Source of the DNA: Craspedostauros australis
Taxonomy: Eukaryota; Bacillariophyta; Bacillariophyceae; Mastogloiales; Achnanthaceae
Direction of reading: 5' to 3'
Length of the DNA stretch: 64,000 nucleotides
NCBI GenBank assembly: GCA_026770025.1
Contig: JAMXDE010000010.1
Span: 1,860,001 to 1,924,000, forward strand
The position numbers were made by a program, and so were the translations under genes. Numbering within the stretch: position 1 is the first letter of the stretch; every line of letters begins with the position of its first letter. Below are positions 54,318 to 64,000 of this stretch, one piece after another. The notes beneath the pieces are model-generated. The model was not told where the DNA came from. It saw nothing but the letters and a program-made list of their open reading frames with translations, and did not search any database.

Positions 54318-56525
54318 CTTTGGTTGCAGTTGTTAGAGGTTGCGGTGGATGGAATGTGTGGATGGAATGGGAAGATGGAGATGTGAGGAGGAATGCAAGG
54401 ACGTTGATGCTCTTGCGGGTGAAGCACGGCAAAGAAGTCGAGGTTCTTTTAGGCGCTGGAATCGTTTTGCTTCGACTTCCTGATTTTGTGACATGAGAGT
54501 GGCACCCACCCAACAAACAATCGAACAATCGAACGAACCGGGATCAGATAGCGCAGAGCGAGCGGCCACAGCAGACGAAGAGGATGGAACCGAGGGAGAC
54601 GGAGATTCGCGTTGGTCTGCGAGTGCGTGTCGGAATGTTTGGCCTTTCTGGTGGATGTGCGTCATCTGCCTGTTGGGGTATAGGTATTGGTGCGACCTAT
54701 GGTGCGGTGATTGTCGCGTTCGCAAGAAGCAATCTGCTGATGATGTTTGCGACTGCCTGACCAGTCAATCGTCGACGATGACGCCAGCTGCCGATTTTAT
54801 CACTGATGGTTGGCTCCCACAGCTGAGGCGAATCGGCGGCGGAATTGTGTCTCCGCAGGACGGCTGTGTTGGCGTTGGCTTTGTCTTGCTTGGGACGCAG
54901 GCCATGGAACAGTTGCGCTGCTGGGGCCCGTCTTCCTTTTCGGCAATCTGGTCTGTCTCCATGCGAGAGGTCGCTTGTCTCCTTGCGGTCCTCGCCTCGT
55001 TCCAGTGTGTCTACGTGATGCTCCTTGTTATCCTGCACTCTTCGCGGAATGCGATGGAGCGGAAGCCATGGTGCTCGTGAGGCCTTTTTGTCGTTGCCTT
55101 CGCGCTTTGTTGTTTCTTGCCAACGATACCGTCTCTCTCCATCTCTTTCCACTTCATCGGGCCACTCGATTCTCTGCTGTCCTTCCTTCCTTCCTTTCTC
55201 TTGGTGTGCGGCACTTCGGAGTCCGCCGCTCTCGGTTGGCAACGATGTCTTTTCATGCAGCGGCACCAACAGATCACACAAACACAGAGCGGCCACATCC
55301 GCAAAACGCGTACGTGTACTCGTTCGATGCATGACGTGAGGCGACTTACAATCCTAAATTATGTCTTTGTGGAGTTGCGATAATGTCGATGGTCCAAGTG
55401 TGATGTTTGATCATGGCAGTATCCGCACGACTATGTATGGCTGCGATACATGCGAAGTGTGGCAGAGTGGAGGATAATACTTTGCCACGGATGTTGCCAC
55501 GGATGTTGCCACGCAACGTCTTTCTTGGTGGATGTGGTTGTTGGCGCTGACTTTGGCGCATGTATCGGCGACGCGTCACAACCTTTCCAACCCAAGGAAG
55601 CTTTTGTCGGTTACACTTGCGGGAACGGCACAAGAAACATCACCTCGCTTCACTCGCGATTTCTCCTCTCTGCCCTCCTCGACTTTCTTGTTCCCCTTTC
55701 CACATCACTTCTGGTCCTCGTCAGTATGGCGCGTGTATGACCTGAACTCGTGGCGGTCGCCACGCTGTCTGTCACCAGCTCGTCCAAAGCATGTTGTTGC
55801 AAATAGGTAGCACAGTGGGTGTCTTGGTTGTCCACCGCATCTCTTTGTCCATCTCTGAGTTGTTTGCCGCCACCACGTCCGAGTGGCGTGGTCCTAATTC
55901 CGCTTCGAATCTGCATTTTGCGCCTTTCCACATCAATGCACTGTCCGTTTCCTTCTTTGCAACGATCGACGCCAAACACCTCCACAAACACGAGCAAGTT
56001 CACCACGCACACCAACGTCAACAGCGATAACACATCACAATGACACGAACGACCTAATCGCGTGTGTGTCTTTGTAACTTCCCACAAAGCGAAAATGGCT
56101 GCGAAACCTTTCCGTTGTGTCGACGTGGCGCACAAAAGACATCTTCCTGACCAATCGCAACGGCGTGGAACACTAACAGAATCAGATCGTGAAGCCCTTC
56201 AATGTTTCTGTGACCATCTGCAACCATCGCCATTAATCCGGGCGCGTCACGTAGTCTTGTCCATGACGTCACGTTTTCACACATAAGATCACGCCCAAAC
56301 ACCAATTCCTATTAGTCATCTGAGTCGATGGTTGGTTCACCCCAACGCGCACGTCTGAATCACGTCTGCGGTTCACACAAATTCGGGTTTCGTGAAACGA
56401 ACAAACGAGAGCCATCACTTTCGGTGTTGTTTCGTTCCGAGGCGAGTAGTCTCTTCGGTGAGCGCACACGCACAATCGTGTGGGACACACGAGCGGCAAT
56501 GACATGGTGTTGATGGAACGACACC

Positions 56526-56556
<31 letters not shown>

Positions 56557-57286
56557 TTGCTCTTGATCTCTCTTCCACGATGTTGGCTGTGCACGACGGC
56601 CGTCCACAATGAGTTGAAACCATGCGTTCCGTCTGTGTTCCAGATGGGATTCAACGCCTTCGCTTCAGATCTTGCGAGGCACTCTGCTCTGTATGGAATA
56701 CTTGATGGTCCCCGTGCGTTTCCCAAGTCTCGGCGTTCTTTGAGGCCGTCGCAGACAAGTTGGCCACGGTCGGATAGATGATGGGTGCTCTCATAACGTC
56801 GACCCTGCAGCAACTCGTTCTGCGCTCGTTTCCATGTTTCACAACTCAAGGGATCCAACGGTCGTTGATGGCGATGTGCCATGCGGACCCTCTGGTGATG
56901 GTCGGTTTGAGCAGGGTTGAATGCCACGATGGCGTGCGCAACTTCCCGGTCTCATCGAGTCGGATGGCAAGAAAGCAACATCACATTGCAACACAACGTC
57001 ATAAAATCGGATCGCGATCTTCGAACCACAAGGTGAGTAGTGACGACTTCCTTCGTTGAGTTGGTGGCTCCACAGTGTCATACAGCAATGCACAGCTTGT
57101 TTCCAGTTGCATTGCAGCGTTTTCCGCGTCGCTCTTACACTATGTATCCACGCTGACGCATTACTCAACATCCCAACAACCTCCTGCAATTGTTTCCGTT
57201 CCACTCTGTATCGATCAAGGATCCATCACCAACAGGACACGAATTACTTCCTCTCCTGTCGACTCATACCTTGGCAACATCGCAAA
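54318..57286. other. 3-kb intergenic region without a supportable gene
   Basis: This region spans the promoter of the ankyrin gene (left) to the leader of the BTB gene (right). I saw open frames on both strands (for example 54493-55080 plus and 54697-55332 minus) that lack domains and overlap each other. A long (AG)n tract is at about 56529-56556, and GGATGTTGCCAC is repeated near 55490-55515. A small gene could be missed. Confidence 0.4.
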
Positions 57287-58501
57287 ATGGCGTCAACGAA
57301 CTGGAACAATGATTCGCCGTTGTCACGCCCGAACAACACGGATTGGGTCTCGGGCGTCTTGGAAATCGCATCAAAAAGGAACGTAAAAAAATCATCCAGG
57401 GATTCCATCCGATTCGCTTCCATCGCCAAGTCTCTCGACAGTGATGTCCAAGTCAATCCAAAGCTGGACGCCACCAAGGATAAGTTGGCTGCCGCAATCA
57501 AACTTCGGCAAGTAAGCGTTGTGGAGGACATCTTGGAGAAGTGCGATGCAGATGACAAGCTGAAGGCAGAATATCTCAAGCATGCGCTGAATGCTGCAAG
57601 CGACGCAAAGTGCTCTGAAATCATGATTTCCCTGACCAAGCCATGGTTTGAGCAACATTCGAAGAAGAAATCGACATGCGACACCACCACAAATACTTTC
57701 ATGCAAATGGCACTCCTCAGCGTCAACCAGGATAGACTCAAAGCTCTCGAACACGAAGACTTTGCTGATCTCATCTTCCTCGTCGGAAACCGTGACAAAC
57801 AACAAGCCATCAAAGCGAACAGTTGGGTGGTGCGAGCCACTGTCCCATCCATCCGCACCATGATCGATTCTGGTATTCACACACAACGTCAAGATCAAAC
57901 CACATCCAACAGCACCAGCAATAACAACGAGGACCTCAAAGTGAATGTCAACAACAATACCGCCACCATCCTCCTCCCTGACCTCCATCCAACACATGTC
58001 AGATACATCATTCGATACATCTACTCTGGCGATGTCACCTTCCTCAACGGTGATGACATGTCAAAGGCGGACGATCTCCGAGACATGATCAAAACGGCCA
58101 ACCGATTCGGATGCTGGAAGCTCAAGCTCATCATCGAGGCACAGCTCATCAATAAGCATCTCACGGGATCTTCAATGATCGATCTGTTGCTGCTGGCACG
58201 TGAGCACGAGTGTGTGATGCTCAAGGATGCTGGCATCCGGATGGCTGCCAAGAATGTGGATGAGTTGTTCGGTCATCCGGAGTGCGGCCGGTTGATCGCA
58301 TGCACTGAGCTGATGACTGAAGTCCATGTGATGCGCAAGGGTGACGTTCCAAGTGATGGGACTGTGAATGACGAGTTTTCGAAGATGTCGGTGATGGAGT
58401 TGTACGGGTCCTTGGCTGGGAAGGATAATGTGAAGGTGGAGGCGTACATGGATCGCCCATCATTGCTGGCGTTGGTGCGCTCCGCGGCCATAGAGGGTTG
58501 A
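57287..58501 (+). CDS. BTB/POZ-domain protein
   Basis: A single exon of 404 aa; the start at 57287 (GCAAAATGGCG) fits and gives MASTNWNNDSP. The N-terminal 150 residues are helical (KLAAAIKLRQVSVVEDILEKC) and unlike the downstream paralogue. The BTB core begins near 145 with NQDRLKALEHEDFADLIFLVG, SWVVRATVPSIRTMID, then a divergent linker and LLPDLHPTHVRYIIRYIYSGDV, followed by a long helical tail (ANRFGCWKLKLIIEAQLINK, LLLLAREHECVMLKDAGIR). BTB domains mediate dimerisation and Cullin-3 recruitment; partner and target unknown. From 57963 to 58489 it is nearly identical to its neighbour. It probably arose with the ankyrin-BTB gene by duplication. Confidence 0.9.
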   Translation: MASTNWNNDSPLSRPNNTDWVSGVLEIASKRNVKKSSRDSIRFASIAKSLDSDVQVNPKLDATKDKLAAAIKLRQVSVVEDILEKCDADDKLKAEYLKHALNAASDAKCSEIMISLTKPWFEQHSKKKSTCDTTTNTFMQMALLSVNQDRLKALEHEDFADLIFLVGNRDKQQAIKANSWVVRATVPSIRTMIDSGIHTQRQDQTTSNSTSNNNEDLKVNVNNNTATILLPDLHPTHVRYIIRYIYSGDVTFLNGDDMSKADDLRDMIKTANRFGCWKLKLIIEAQLINKHLTGSSMIDLLLLAREHECVMLKDAGIRMAAKNVDELFGHPECGRLIACTELMTEVHVMRKGDVPSDGTVNDEFSKMSVMELYGSLAGKDNVKVEAYMDRPSLLALVRSAAIEG

Positions 58502-59281
58502 AGGTGTACCTGCACAGAAGTGAACAATGGCGAGAAAGGATCGCGATACTTGCTCTTTCCCTTTTCGCATTCAGGTGATTCGTCGTGTGCCCACAAAAAT
58601 GAACTGATAACTAAATAGTCGCATCAATTAGAGATAATCACAAAGTGCTTTTCTCTGCTCTGCTCCATACCTCCGCAACCGATCATCAAGTATCGCAGGA
58701 GTACTTGTGTGCGATGTGGGTCGGTGCCATGAATCCATCGCATTGGTCCTCGCAAATTCGCGTTGTCTTCCACCCATCAAGGGGCAGCGAGTGGCTTTGG
58801 TGATTCCAGTTGGTCGGATCAAAGATACCAGAACTGCGAGGGTATCTTTTGTGCACGAGGATGTCAGAATTTCTTCGCGGTGCGACCAAGCCGCACGTGC
58901 GTGGTGGCGGGATCTTTGGTGTTGTTCTTCCGCACCGATGGGAGTCCTTGACGAAAACCATGAAACGGACTTGTTCCGTGACGAGATGCGAAAGCGAGGA
59001 AAGGGTGGAGGTGCTCATAATCCCATCAAGAGGCATACTCGCACAAGGGTGAGTGGGAGGAGAGGTGTTGCAACTGGATGGCGCTCGCCACGGAGAGCGC
59101 ACACAAGCTCTGATCCTCATGTAGTTTGCATCGCTGACGTTGCAACCGAATTCTGGGTTGTCATGTGTCCTTCCTTCTCACAATCGTCTACTTCTTGATC
59201 TTCTCGCGTTGCATCTGACCAGGCAAGTTGCCGAATCGAACAAGACTGTGCGACCAAGCCTGAAGATCATCAACTCTCAAC
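58502..59281. other. Intergenic spacer between the two BTB genes
   Basis: A spacer of 780 bp with no supported gene. It is not shared as a repeat with the flanks of the other BTB gene, so the near-identical tract stops at coding position 58489. It presumably contains the promoter of the ankyrin-BTB gene. Confidence 0.5.
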
Positions 59282-61078
59282 ATGTCCTCTGCAGAACGTA
59301 TGAGTCTCCCAATTCGGCCAGTCAAAGAGAAAGACTTGATCTCCGCTGCCGAAAACGGCGATTTGGATGTCATCGAAACATGGAACACGTGGTACCGAAC
59401 GGAGCTGGTCGATACGATCAAGGATGAGAATGGCGATAATCTCCTGATGAGTGCTTGCTGGTACGGCCACATGGATATCGTGGAATACCTTGTGATATCA
59501 TGCAAAGCAGACGTCAACGGGCGCAACGAGGATGGCGATACGCCTCTTCACTTTGCCTGCTGGAACGGACATCTCCCCATTGTCCAGTTCTTGGTCGCAG
59601 TGTGTGGCATGGATGTCAACGTCCGAGATGGCCAAGGCTGCACGCCTCTCCACGACGCAAGCGGTTGCTGGCACAGTCACATTGTTGAGTTTTTGAGCGA
59701 CGAGCATCACGCAGACGTCACACTCCAGAATGACAACGGCGACACTGCGTTGCTCTTGGCATGCTTCAGCGGTGATCCAGTCATCGTCGATCGCCTGAGT
59801 TCTCGATGTGCAAAAACTATTGGTCTCCCAAACAAGGATGGAACCACGCCGATGCACTACGCTTGTTCGCAAGGTTGGTTGGACGTTGTGAAGCTGTTGG
59901 TAGAAACTCACAAGGCTGCCGTCAACGTCCAAGACAATGAAGGCAACACCCCTCTGCATGACGCGTGCCGATGGTGCCGTGAAGATGTCGCCACGTATCT
60001 AGTCCACTCGTGCAAGGCGTGCACAACCACCAAGAACTCACAAGGTCAAACCCCGTTGGAGTACGCCGAAGAAATGGATCGTGCCATTATCATTCAGCAC
60101 AGATGCCTCCCCGTTCCACTTGTTCCACCCAAAGAACAAGTGCGGGACACCCACGTTGTAGATACATTTTCGACAACTAAAGCAGCGCATCCCTTGGGGA
60201 ACATCAACCAGGATAGACTTCAGGCTCTTGAAAATGACAGCTTCGCCGATCTTGTCTTCCTCGTCGGAGAACCTGAGGAACAACAGGCCATCAAAGCAAA
60301 CCGTTTCATGCTGCTCGCCGCTGTTCCATCCATCCCCGCCATGATCGATGCTGGCACCCGCATCCAGCGTCAAGATCAAACCGCACCCAACAGCACAAAC
60401 AATGGCAGCGAAGATTCTGATATTTCTTTCGTTAGCTGTCTTGGTGCCAACAGCAGCAACACGTCCACGAACACTATCAATCTCACCACCATCCTCCTCC
60501 CTGACCTCCATCCAACACATGTCAGATACATTATTCGATACATCTACTCTGGCGACGTCACCTTCCTCAACGGTGATGACATGTCAAAGGCGGACGATCT
60601 CCGAGACATGATCAAAACGGCCAACCGATTCGGATGCTGGAAGCTCAAGCTCATCATCGAGGCACAACTCATCAATAAGCATCTCACGGGAGCTTCAATG
60701 ATCGATCTGTTGCTGCTGGCACGTGAGCACGAGTGTGTGATGCTCAAGGATGCTGGTATCCGGATGGCTGCCAAGAATGTGGATGAGTTGTTCGGTCATC
60801 CGGAGTGCGGCCGGTTGATCGCATGCACTGAGCTGATGACTGAAGTCCATGTGATGCGCAAGGGTGACGTTCCAAGTGATGGGACTGTGAATGACGAGTT
60901 TTCGAAGATGTCGGTGATGGAGTTGTACGAGTCCTTGGATGGGAAGGATAATGTGAAGGTGGAGGCGTACATGGATCGCCCATCATTGCTGGAGCTGGTG
61001 CGCTCCGCGGCCGCAGAAACGCCGGCAGAAACACCCGCAGATACACCGACAGAGATGGACACAGAGGAAAGCAAATGA
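59282..61078 (+). CDS. Ankyrin-repeat plus BTB/POZ protein
   Basis: A single exon of 598 aa, starting MSSAERMSLPIRPVKEK. Residues about 20-270 hold ankyrin repeats, for example DGDTPLHFACWNGHLPIVQFLV, GQGCTPLHDASGC, DGTTPMHYACSQGWLDVVKLLV and EGNTPLHDACRWCREDVATYLV. A linker precedes the BTB core near 315 (NQDRLQALENDSFADLVFLVG, FMLLAAVPSIPAMIDAG, LLPDLHPTHVRYIIRYIYSGDV), then the same helical tail as the gene upstream. The end differs (ETPAETPADTPTEMDTEESK, acidic and TP-rich). Ankyrin-BTB proteins often act as Cullin-3 adaptors. Nucleotides 60486-61012 are almost identical to 57963-58489 of the neighbour, while the rest is diverged, so gene conversion is likely. Confidence 0.92.
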   Translation: MSSAERMSLPIRPVKEKDLISAAENGDLDVIETWNTWYRTELVDTIKDENGDNLLMSACWYGHMDIVEYLVISCKADVNGRNEDGDTPLHFACWNGHLPIVQFLVAVCGMDVNVRDGQGCTPLHDASGCWHSHIVEFLSDEHHADVTLQNDNGDTALLLACFSGDPVIVDRLSSRCAKTIGLPNKDGTTPMHYACSQGWLDVVKLLVETHKAAVNVQDNEGNTPLHDACRWCREDVATYLVHSCKACTTTKNSQGQTPLEYAEEMDRAIIIQHRCLPVPLVPPKEQVRDTHVVDTFSTTKAAHPLGNINQDRLQALENDSFADLVFLVGEPEEQQAIKANRFMLLAAVPSIPAMIDAGTRIQRQDQTAPNSTNNGSEDSDISFVSCLGANSSNTSTNTINLTTILLPDLHPTHVRYIIRYIYSGDVTFLNGDDMSKADDLRDMIKTANRFGCWKLKLIIEAQLINKHLTGASMIDLLLLAREHECVMLKDAGIRMAAKNVDELFGHPECGRLIACTELMTEVHVMRKGDVPSDGTVNDEFSKMSVMELYESLDGKDNVKVEAYMDRPSLLELVRSAAAETPAETPADTPTEMDTEESK

Positions 61079-61633
61079 CATGAAGGAACACGCCTGGCAA
61101 CGATACTGTCCCACCATCAATCGGCATGGCCCTCCATCATCCTCCACCGCCCTTGCATACGAGTAGATTACAAACGTAGTCTGCACTCACATGTTCAAAT
61201 CTGTTTTCTTCCTTGTCCATTCGATTGGCCGCCACCGCAAGGACCGGTTGGGCAAGTACTCTGTGAGGAGATCCTGGTCTAGACTTTGTTCTCATCTATC
61301 TCTAGTTTCCTTTCGTGGAGTGGCCGTCGTGGTGTAGAAGTCGACCACTTCGACCAAACCTATTCACGAATGACACCAATCGCACAACCGCTTCTCTGCC
61401 CACTCATTTTCTCGCCGATCTGCAGCCAACCAAACCGCCAGTCATCACCACCAACATGACCACCACCATCGTGGCCATCATCATCACCATCCTTGCGAGC
61501 ATACTCGGAGTCCACAATCGAGATCTCTGTGATACGTACTCACATTCATACTCATATTCATACTCATACTTGCACGCAGACGCAGGCCCCTCCACCTCTC
61601 CCGATTTCTCCCCCACCGACTTGCGATTCCAAG
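61079..61633. other. Leader and promoter of the WBP11-like gene
   Basis: About 550 bp separate the ankyrin-BTB stop and the ATG at 61634. A tandem CATACTCATATT-type repeat is at about 61540-61570. The frame of the downstream gene is open through the last 140 bp but without an ATG. No other gene is visible. Confidence 0.5.
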
Positions 61634-63691
61634 ATGGGAAGCGGCATGCAATCATACCACAAGAAGCAGCAGAAGAAGCAGCAGCAAAAGAACAAGGAGC
61701 AGCGCATCAAGGAGCGCGATCAGAGGGTCGTGGAGACGAAGACCGTCGAAGGCGTCAAGGATGAGATCAGCGAGCTCAAGAAGCGCCTCGGCATCCTGAA
61801 CAAGGACAAAGATGCCGATGGCGAAGATGGCGACAAGAAGGCCTCCATCACCAACCATGGCGATCGTCAGAAGCTGGAACGCCTCGAGAAGGAGCTGAAG
61901 CTGGTGCAGCAGGAGCAGGAGCGCAAGAAGGAGGAGGAGAAGAATCAGTACGCCAAGTCCCATCCGTACTTCCAGCAGCATGTGGAGAAGATGAAGAACC
62001 AGCGCTTGACGGAACTGGACGACCCCCGAAAGTCCGTGTACTACGACAAGATCATGAATCCCTATGGAGCCCCGCCACCCGGCAAGCCGAAGCTGTACCA
62101 TCAACGTGGTGGAGGTGTCACCATGAATATTCGGTATGCCATTGTTCCTGGTGAGCCGGAGCCGCCCATGGTCCATTCGCGTCCGCCGCCTCCGCCTCCG
62201 CCACCACGGCATCAGAACAGGAACAATTGGAACCAGCAGCAGCAACAACATCAGCAACGACATGGCCATCATCCAAACCAGAGGCATGATCGTCCTCGGG
62301 ATGACAACAACCGATCGGACCGCAACAGGCAGGAGAACAGGACTCCGCAACACCAGCAGCGGCAACAACAGGAACAGCCAAAGCCGAACCAGAGAGCACA
62401 GGAGGACCGCAACAAGCGGGAGACGCAGCCAGCATCGCGAGCGGCAAAGCCCAAGGAAGCCGAGAAGCCGCTGGTCGTGCCATCCCTGCCAGCCCCGTCG
62501 GAGTCTGTCAAACGTGTAGGCCGCAACCGAGGACGTCGTGGATTGGCGGCCGATATCTGGGCTTCAACCGAAGAAGTCACGTACGAGAAACGCGCCAACA
62601 ACGTCGATTTGGAAATGGAAGGCACCGAGACGGAGACGAAAAAACCAAAGAAAAAGAAATCGGAGAAACGCAAGCGCGCACCGAAACCAAAGCTGGCCTA
62701 CTTTTACCTCGATCGTTCGCAGCAGGAGCAGGGACCGTTCGATCGTTCGCAGATGCAAGGTTGGATGGGTGCCGGATTCTTTCCGGATGACACCCTCGTC
62801 AAGACGACGCGCGACCCGACCTACAAGCCCATTCAGAGCATCCAGTCGTTGACGCAGACGATTCACACTGGTCCCAAGCCGAAGGATACGGGCGACATGT
62901 CGGTGGCCGATCGCATTGCGGCACTGAAGGGTGGCGCGCCACCGCGAGAACAGTCCGTTGCGGATCGTATCGCGGCATTGCGAGGCGATGCACCGACCGC
63001 ACAAGATGATGTGGCAGACCGCATTGCGGCGTTACGAGGGGAGAAGCCAGCCGCCGAGGAGTCAGAACTTCCATTGCCGCCCATGCCGCAGACATCGATG
63101 GGAGATGATCAGGAGATCGGTCCTGCGCCTCCGTCGGCGTACGGTGCGGATGATGACATGCCGGCGGCTTATCCTGTCGCGGATACGATGCCGCCGCCAC
63201 CACCACCTGCTCCCAGCGCTGCTGCAGAGGACGGAGATGTGGGAGATGCCTACGGTTATCCGACGGATGAAGCGATGACGTACCCAGTGGATGACGCATA
63301 TCCGGTGGACGACGCGTATCCAGCGACGGATGCATACCCGGTAGATGACACTTATCCAGCCACAGATGCCTATCCGGCAACGGAGGCCTATCCCGCCACA
63401 GACGAATACCCCGCCACTGATGCGTATCCCGCAACAGACGTCTATCCGGATGCTCAAGATGGGTATCCAACCAACGATGACGATGTCGCGAATGGGGCTG
63501 GAGAAGTGGAGCATCACGAGCCACAAAAGAAAAAGATCAAGGTGGACAAGGACCTGGTGGCATTCCTGCCAACGCATTTGCGCAGCAAAAAGAAGAAGCG
63601 CAACCCCGTGCCACGGCCCCAGAAACGCGCGCCGAAGCCAAAGCAAGAGAAGGAGGTGGACAAGTTCCTTGCGGACATTGATAATCTGTAG
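61634..63691 (+). CDS. WBP11-like protein with GYF domain (splicing-type factor)
   Basis: A single exon of 685 aa from the ATG at 61634. The basic start MGSGMQSYHKKQQKKQQQKNK and the coiled coil that follows recall the WBP11 N-terminus, which binds the PQBP1/splicing machinery. Then come DPRKSVYYDKIMNPYGAPPPGKP, a poly-proline run (PPPPPPPP), a Gln/Asn/Arg-rich stretch, and a GYF domain (AYFYLDRSQQEQGPFDRSQMQ, WMGAGFFPDDTLVKTT, about 354-390). GYF domains bind proline-rich ligands. After that come three copies of VADRIAAL-type repeats (about 422-475) and tandem YPATDAYP/YPVDDAYP units (about 555-615). The end, KKIKVDKDLVAFLPTHLRSKKK, resembles WBP11-type endings. I infer a nuclear pre-mRNA splicing role. 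Confidence 0.83.
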   Translation: MGSGMQSYHKKQQKKQQQKNKEQRIKERDQRVVETKTVEGVKDEISELKKRLGILNKDKDADGEDGDKKASITNHGDRQKLERLEKELKLVQQEQERKKEEEKNQYAKSHPYFQQHVEKMKNQRLTELDDPRKSVYYDKIMNPYGAPPPGKPKLYHQRGGGVTMNIRYAIVPGEPEPPMVHSRPPPPPPPPRHQNRNNWNQQQQQHQQRHGHHPNQRHDRPRDDNNRSDRNRQENRTPQHQQRQQQEQPKPNQRAQEDRNKRETQPASRAAKPKEAEKPLVVPSLPAPSESVKRVGRNRGRRGLAADIWASTEEVTYEKRANNVDLEMEGTETETKKPKKKKSEKRKRAPKPKLAYFYLDRSQQEQGPFDRSQMQGWMGAGFFPDDTLVKTTRDPTYKPIQSIQSLTQTIHTGPKPKDTGDMSVADRIAALKGGAPPREQSVADRIAALRGDAPTAQDDVADRIAALRGEKPAAEESELPLPPMPQTSMGDDQEIGPAPPSAYGADDDMPAAYPVADTMPPPPPPAPSAAAEDGDVGDAYGYPTDEAMTYPVDDAYPVDDAYPATDAYPVDDTYPATDAYPATEAYPATDEYPATDAYPATDVYPDAQDGYPTNDDDVANGAGEVEHHEPQKKKIKVDKDLVAFLPTHLRSKKKKRNPVPRPQKRAPKPKQEKEVDKFLADIDNL
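63245..63480. repeat. Tandem coding repeat of YP-type units
   Basis: The translation gives about a dozen seven-residue units of the form Y-P-[A/V]-[T/D]-D-[A/E/T/V]. Synonymous and non-synonymous changes among the units show that the array is not brand new. It encodes a Tyr/Pro/Asp-rich, probably disordered linker in the WBP11-like protein. Confidence 0.85.
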
Positions 63692-64000
63692 ACACCACTA
63701 GCAACATTTTCGCTATCCATTTGGTATAGAATAATAAAAACAACCCATGGATTCCATTTCATTCATATTATATTATATAATGAATTCTATAATATTTTAT
63801 ACAACGGTATGGCATGCAATACAATACAATGATGCATGATGCCTGGATCCACAACACTGGAAACTAAGGCGGTATTCGTCAATGCGTTGAGGAGGAGAGT
63901 GTAGATCGCAGATCATGGCTCGCAGAGTACGAGCTAGTCTTTCCGTTTCGTTTGGAGAATCGGCGGCAGGATCGCGATTGTGCACATGATTCAATCGAGG
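63692..64000. other. Right-hand flank with AT-rich block
   Basis: Downstream of the WBP11-like gene, an AATAATAAAA stretch (about 63730-63738) could serve as a polyadenylation region and a strongly AT-rich block (about 63763-63803) contains ATTATATTATATAAT. A minus-strand frame is open from the window's right edge to a stop near 63797, but nothing in it is recognisable. Confidence 0.5.

Noticed and set aside
54493-56135. Candidate genes in the ankyrin/BTB intergenic region
   Set aside because: Several overlapping frames on both strands, none with a family resemblance or a convincing start and splice pattern.
63797-64000. Minus-strand frame open to the right edge of the window, possible last exon of a gene outside
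   Set aside because: It shows no recognisable motif and no testable splice acceptor is visible, so it cannot be supported from this window alone.

Overview
The window is nuclear DNA from a eukaryote, most likely a diatom (photosynthetic stramenopile). The evidence is (i) GT-AG introns of about 195 to 520 nt that must be removed to keep well-known proteins colinear; (ii) protein types I associate with diatoms: a DUF6824 protein, a CRAL-TRIO-like protein with a C-terminal CRHC region, a small 'CVRGLE' protein and a DUF5672 protein; (iii) predicted bipartite plastid pre-sequences (signal peptide followed by an A-F or A-W site); and (iv) a Ty1/copia fragment. The species cannot be named from this sequence. 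I support 21 protein-coding genes and found no tRNA, rRNA, snRNA or CRISPR.

0-9 kb: a ClpC/ClpD-type HSP100 (-) is divergent from a mitochondrial ADCK2-type ABC1 kinase (+), which converges on a Golgi-type DUF5672 protein (-). 9-15 kb: two nearly identical heme peroxidase genes (-) form a tandem duplication, with a decayed copia fragment between them. 15.6-17.4 kb: folylpolyglutamate synthase (-). 20-23 kb: a four-exon CRAL-TRIO-like/CRHC gene (+). 24.7-28.5 kb: a PH-like/ankyrin/R-SNARE-like protein (+) converging on mitochondrial malate dehydrogenase (-).

31.5-45 kb: a small CVRGLE protein (+); a membrane-anchored HSP70-like ATPase (-) divergent from a MAP3K-like kinase with a very acidic N-terminal half (+); a polyprenol-reductase-like enzyme (-) whose stop codon is only 52 bp from the kinase stop and which is divergent from a plastid MATE transporter (+); then the DUF6824 protein (-). 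47-64 kb: a plastid TtcA-like tRNA thiolase (+), a three-exon protein kinase (+), an acidic ankyrin protein (-), a BTB gene followed by an ankyrin-BTB paralogue whose 3' halves look homogenised by gene conversion (+,+), and a WBP11-like/GYF splicing-type protein (+).

The genes are mostly head-to-head or tail-to-tail and do not form a pathway. Shared themes are mitochondrial function (ADCK2-type, HSP70-like, MDH), plastid function (MATE, TtcA, perhaps the Clp ATPase) and signalling scaffolds. The least ordinary items are the plastid TtcA, the PH-ankyrin-R-SNARE-like chain, the ClpC-like ATPase without a recognisable ClpP loop, the truncated HSP70-like ATPase, the peroxidase duplication with a transposon remnant between copies, and the sharp 527-nt identity tract between the BTB genes. 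Coordinates of spliced genes span first to last coding base, with exons given in the text. Splice sites were chosen by hand from GT-AG signals plus protein continuity.
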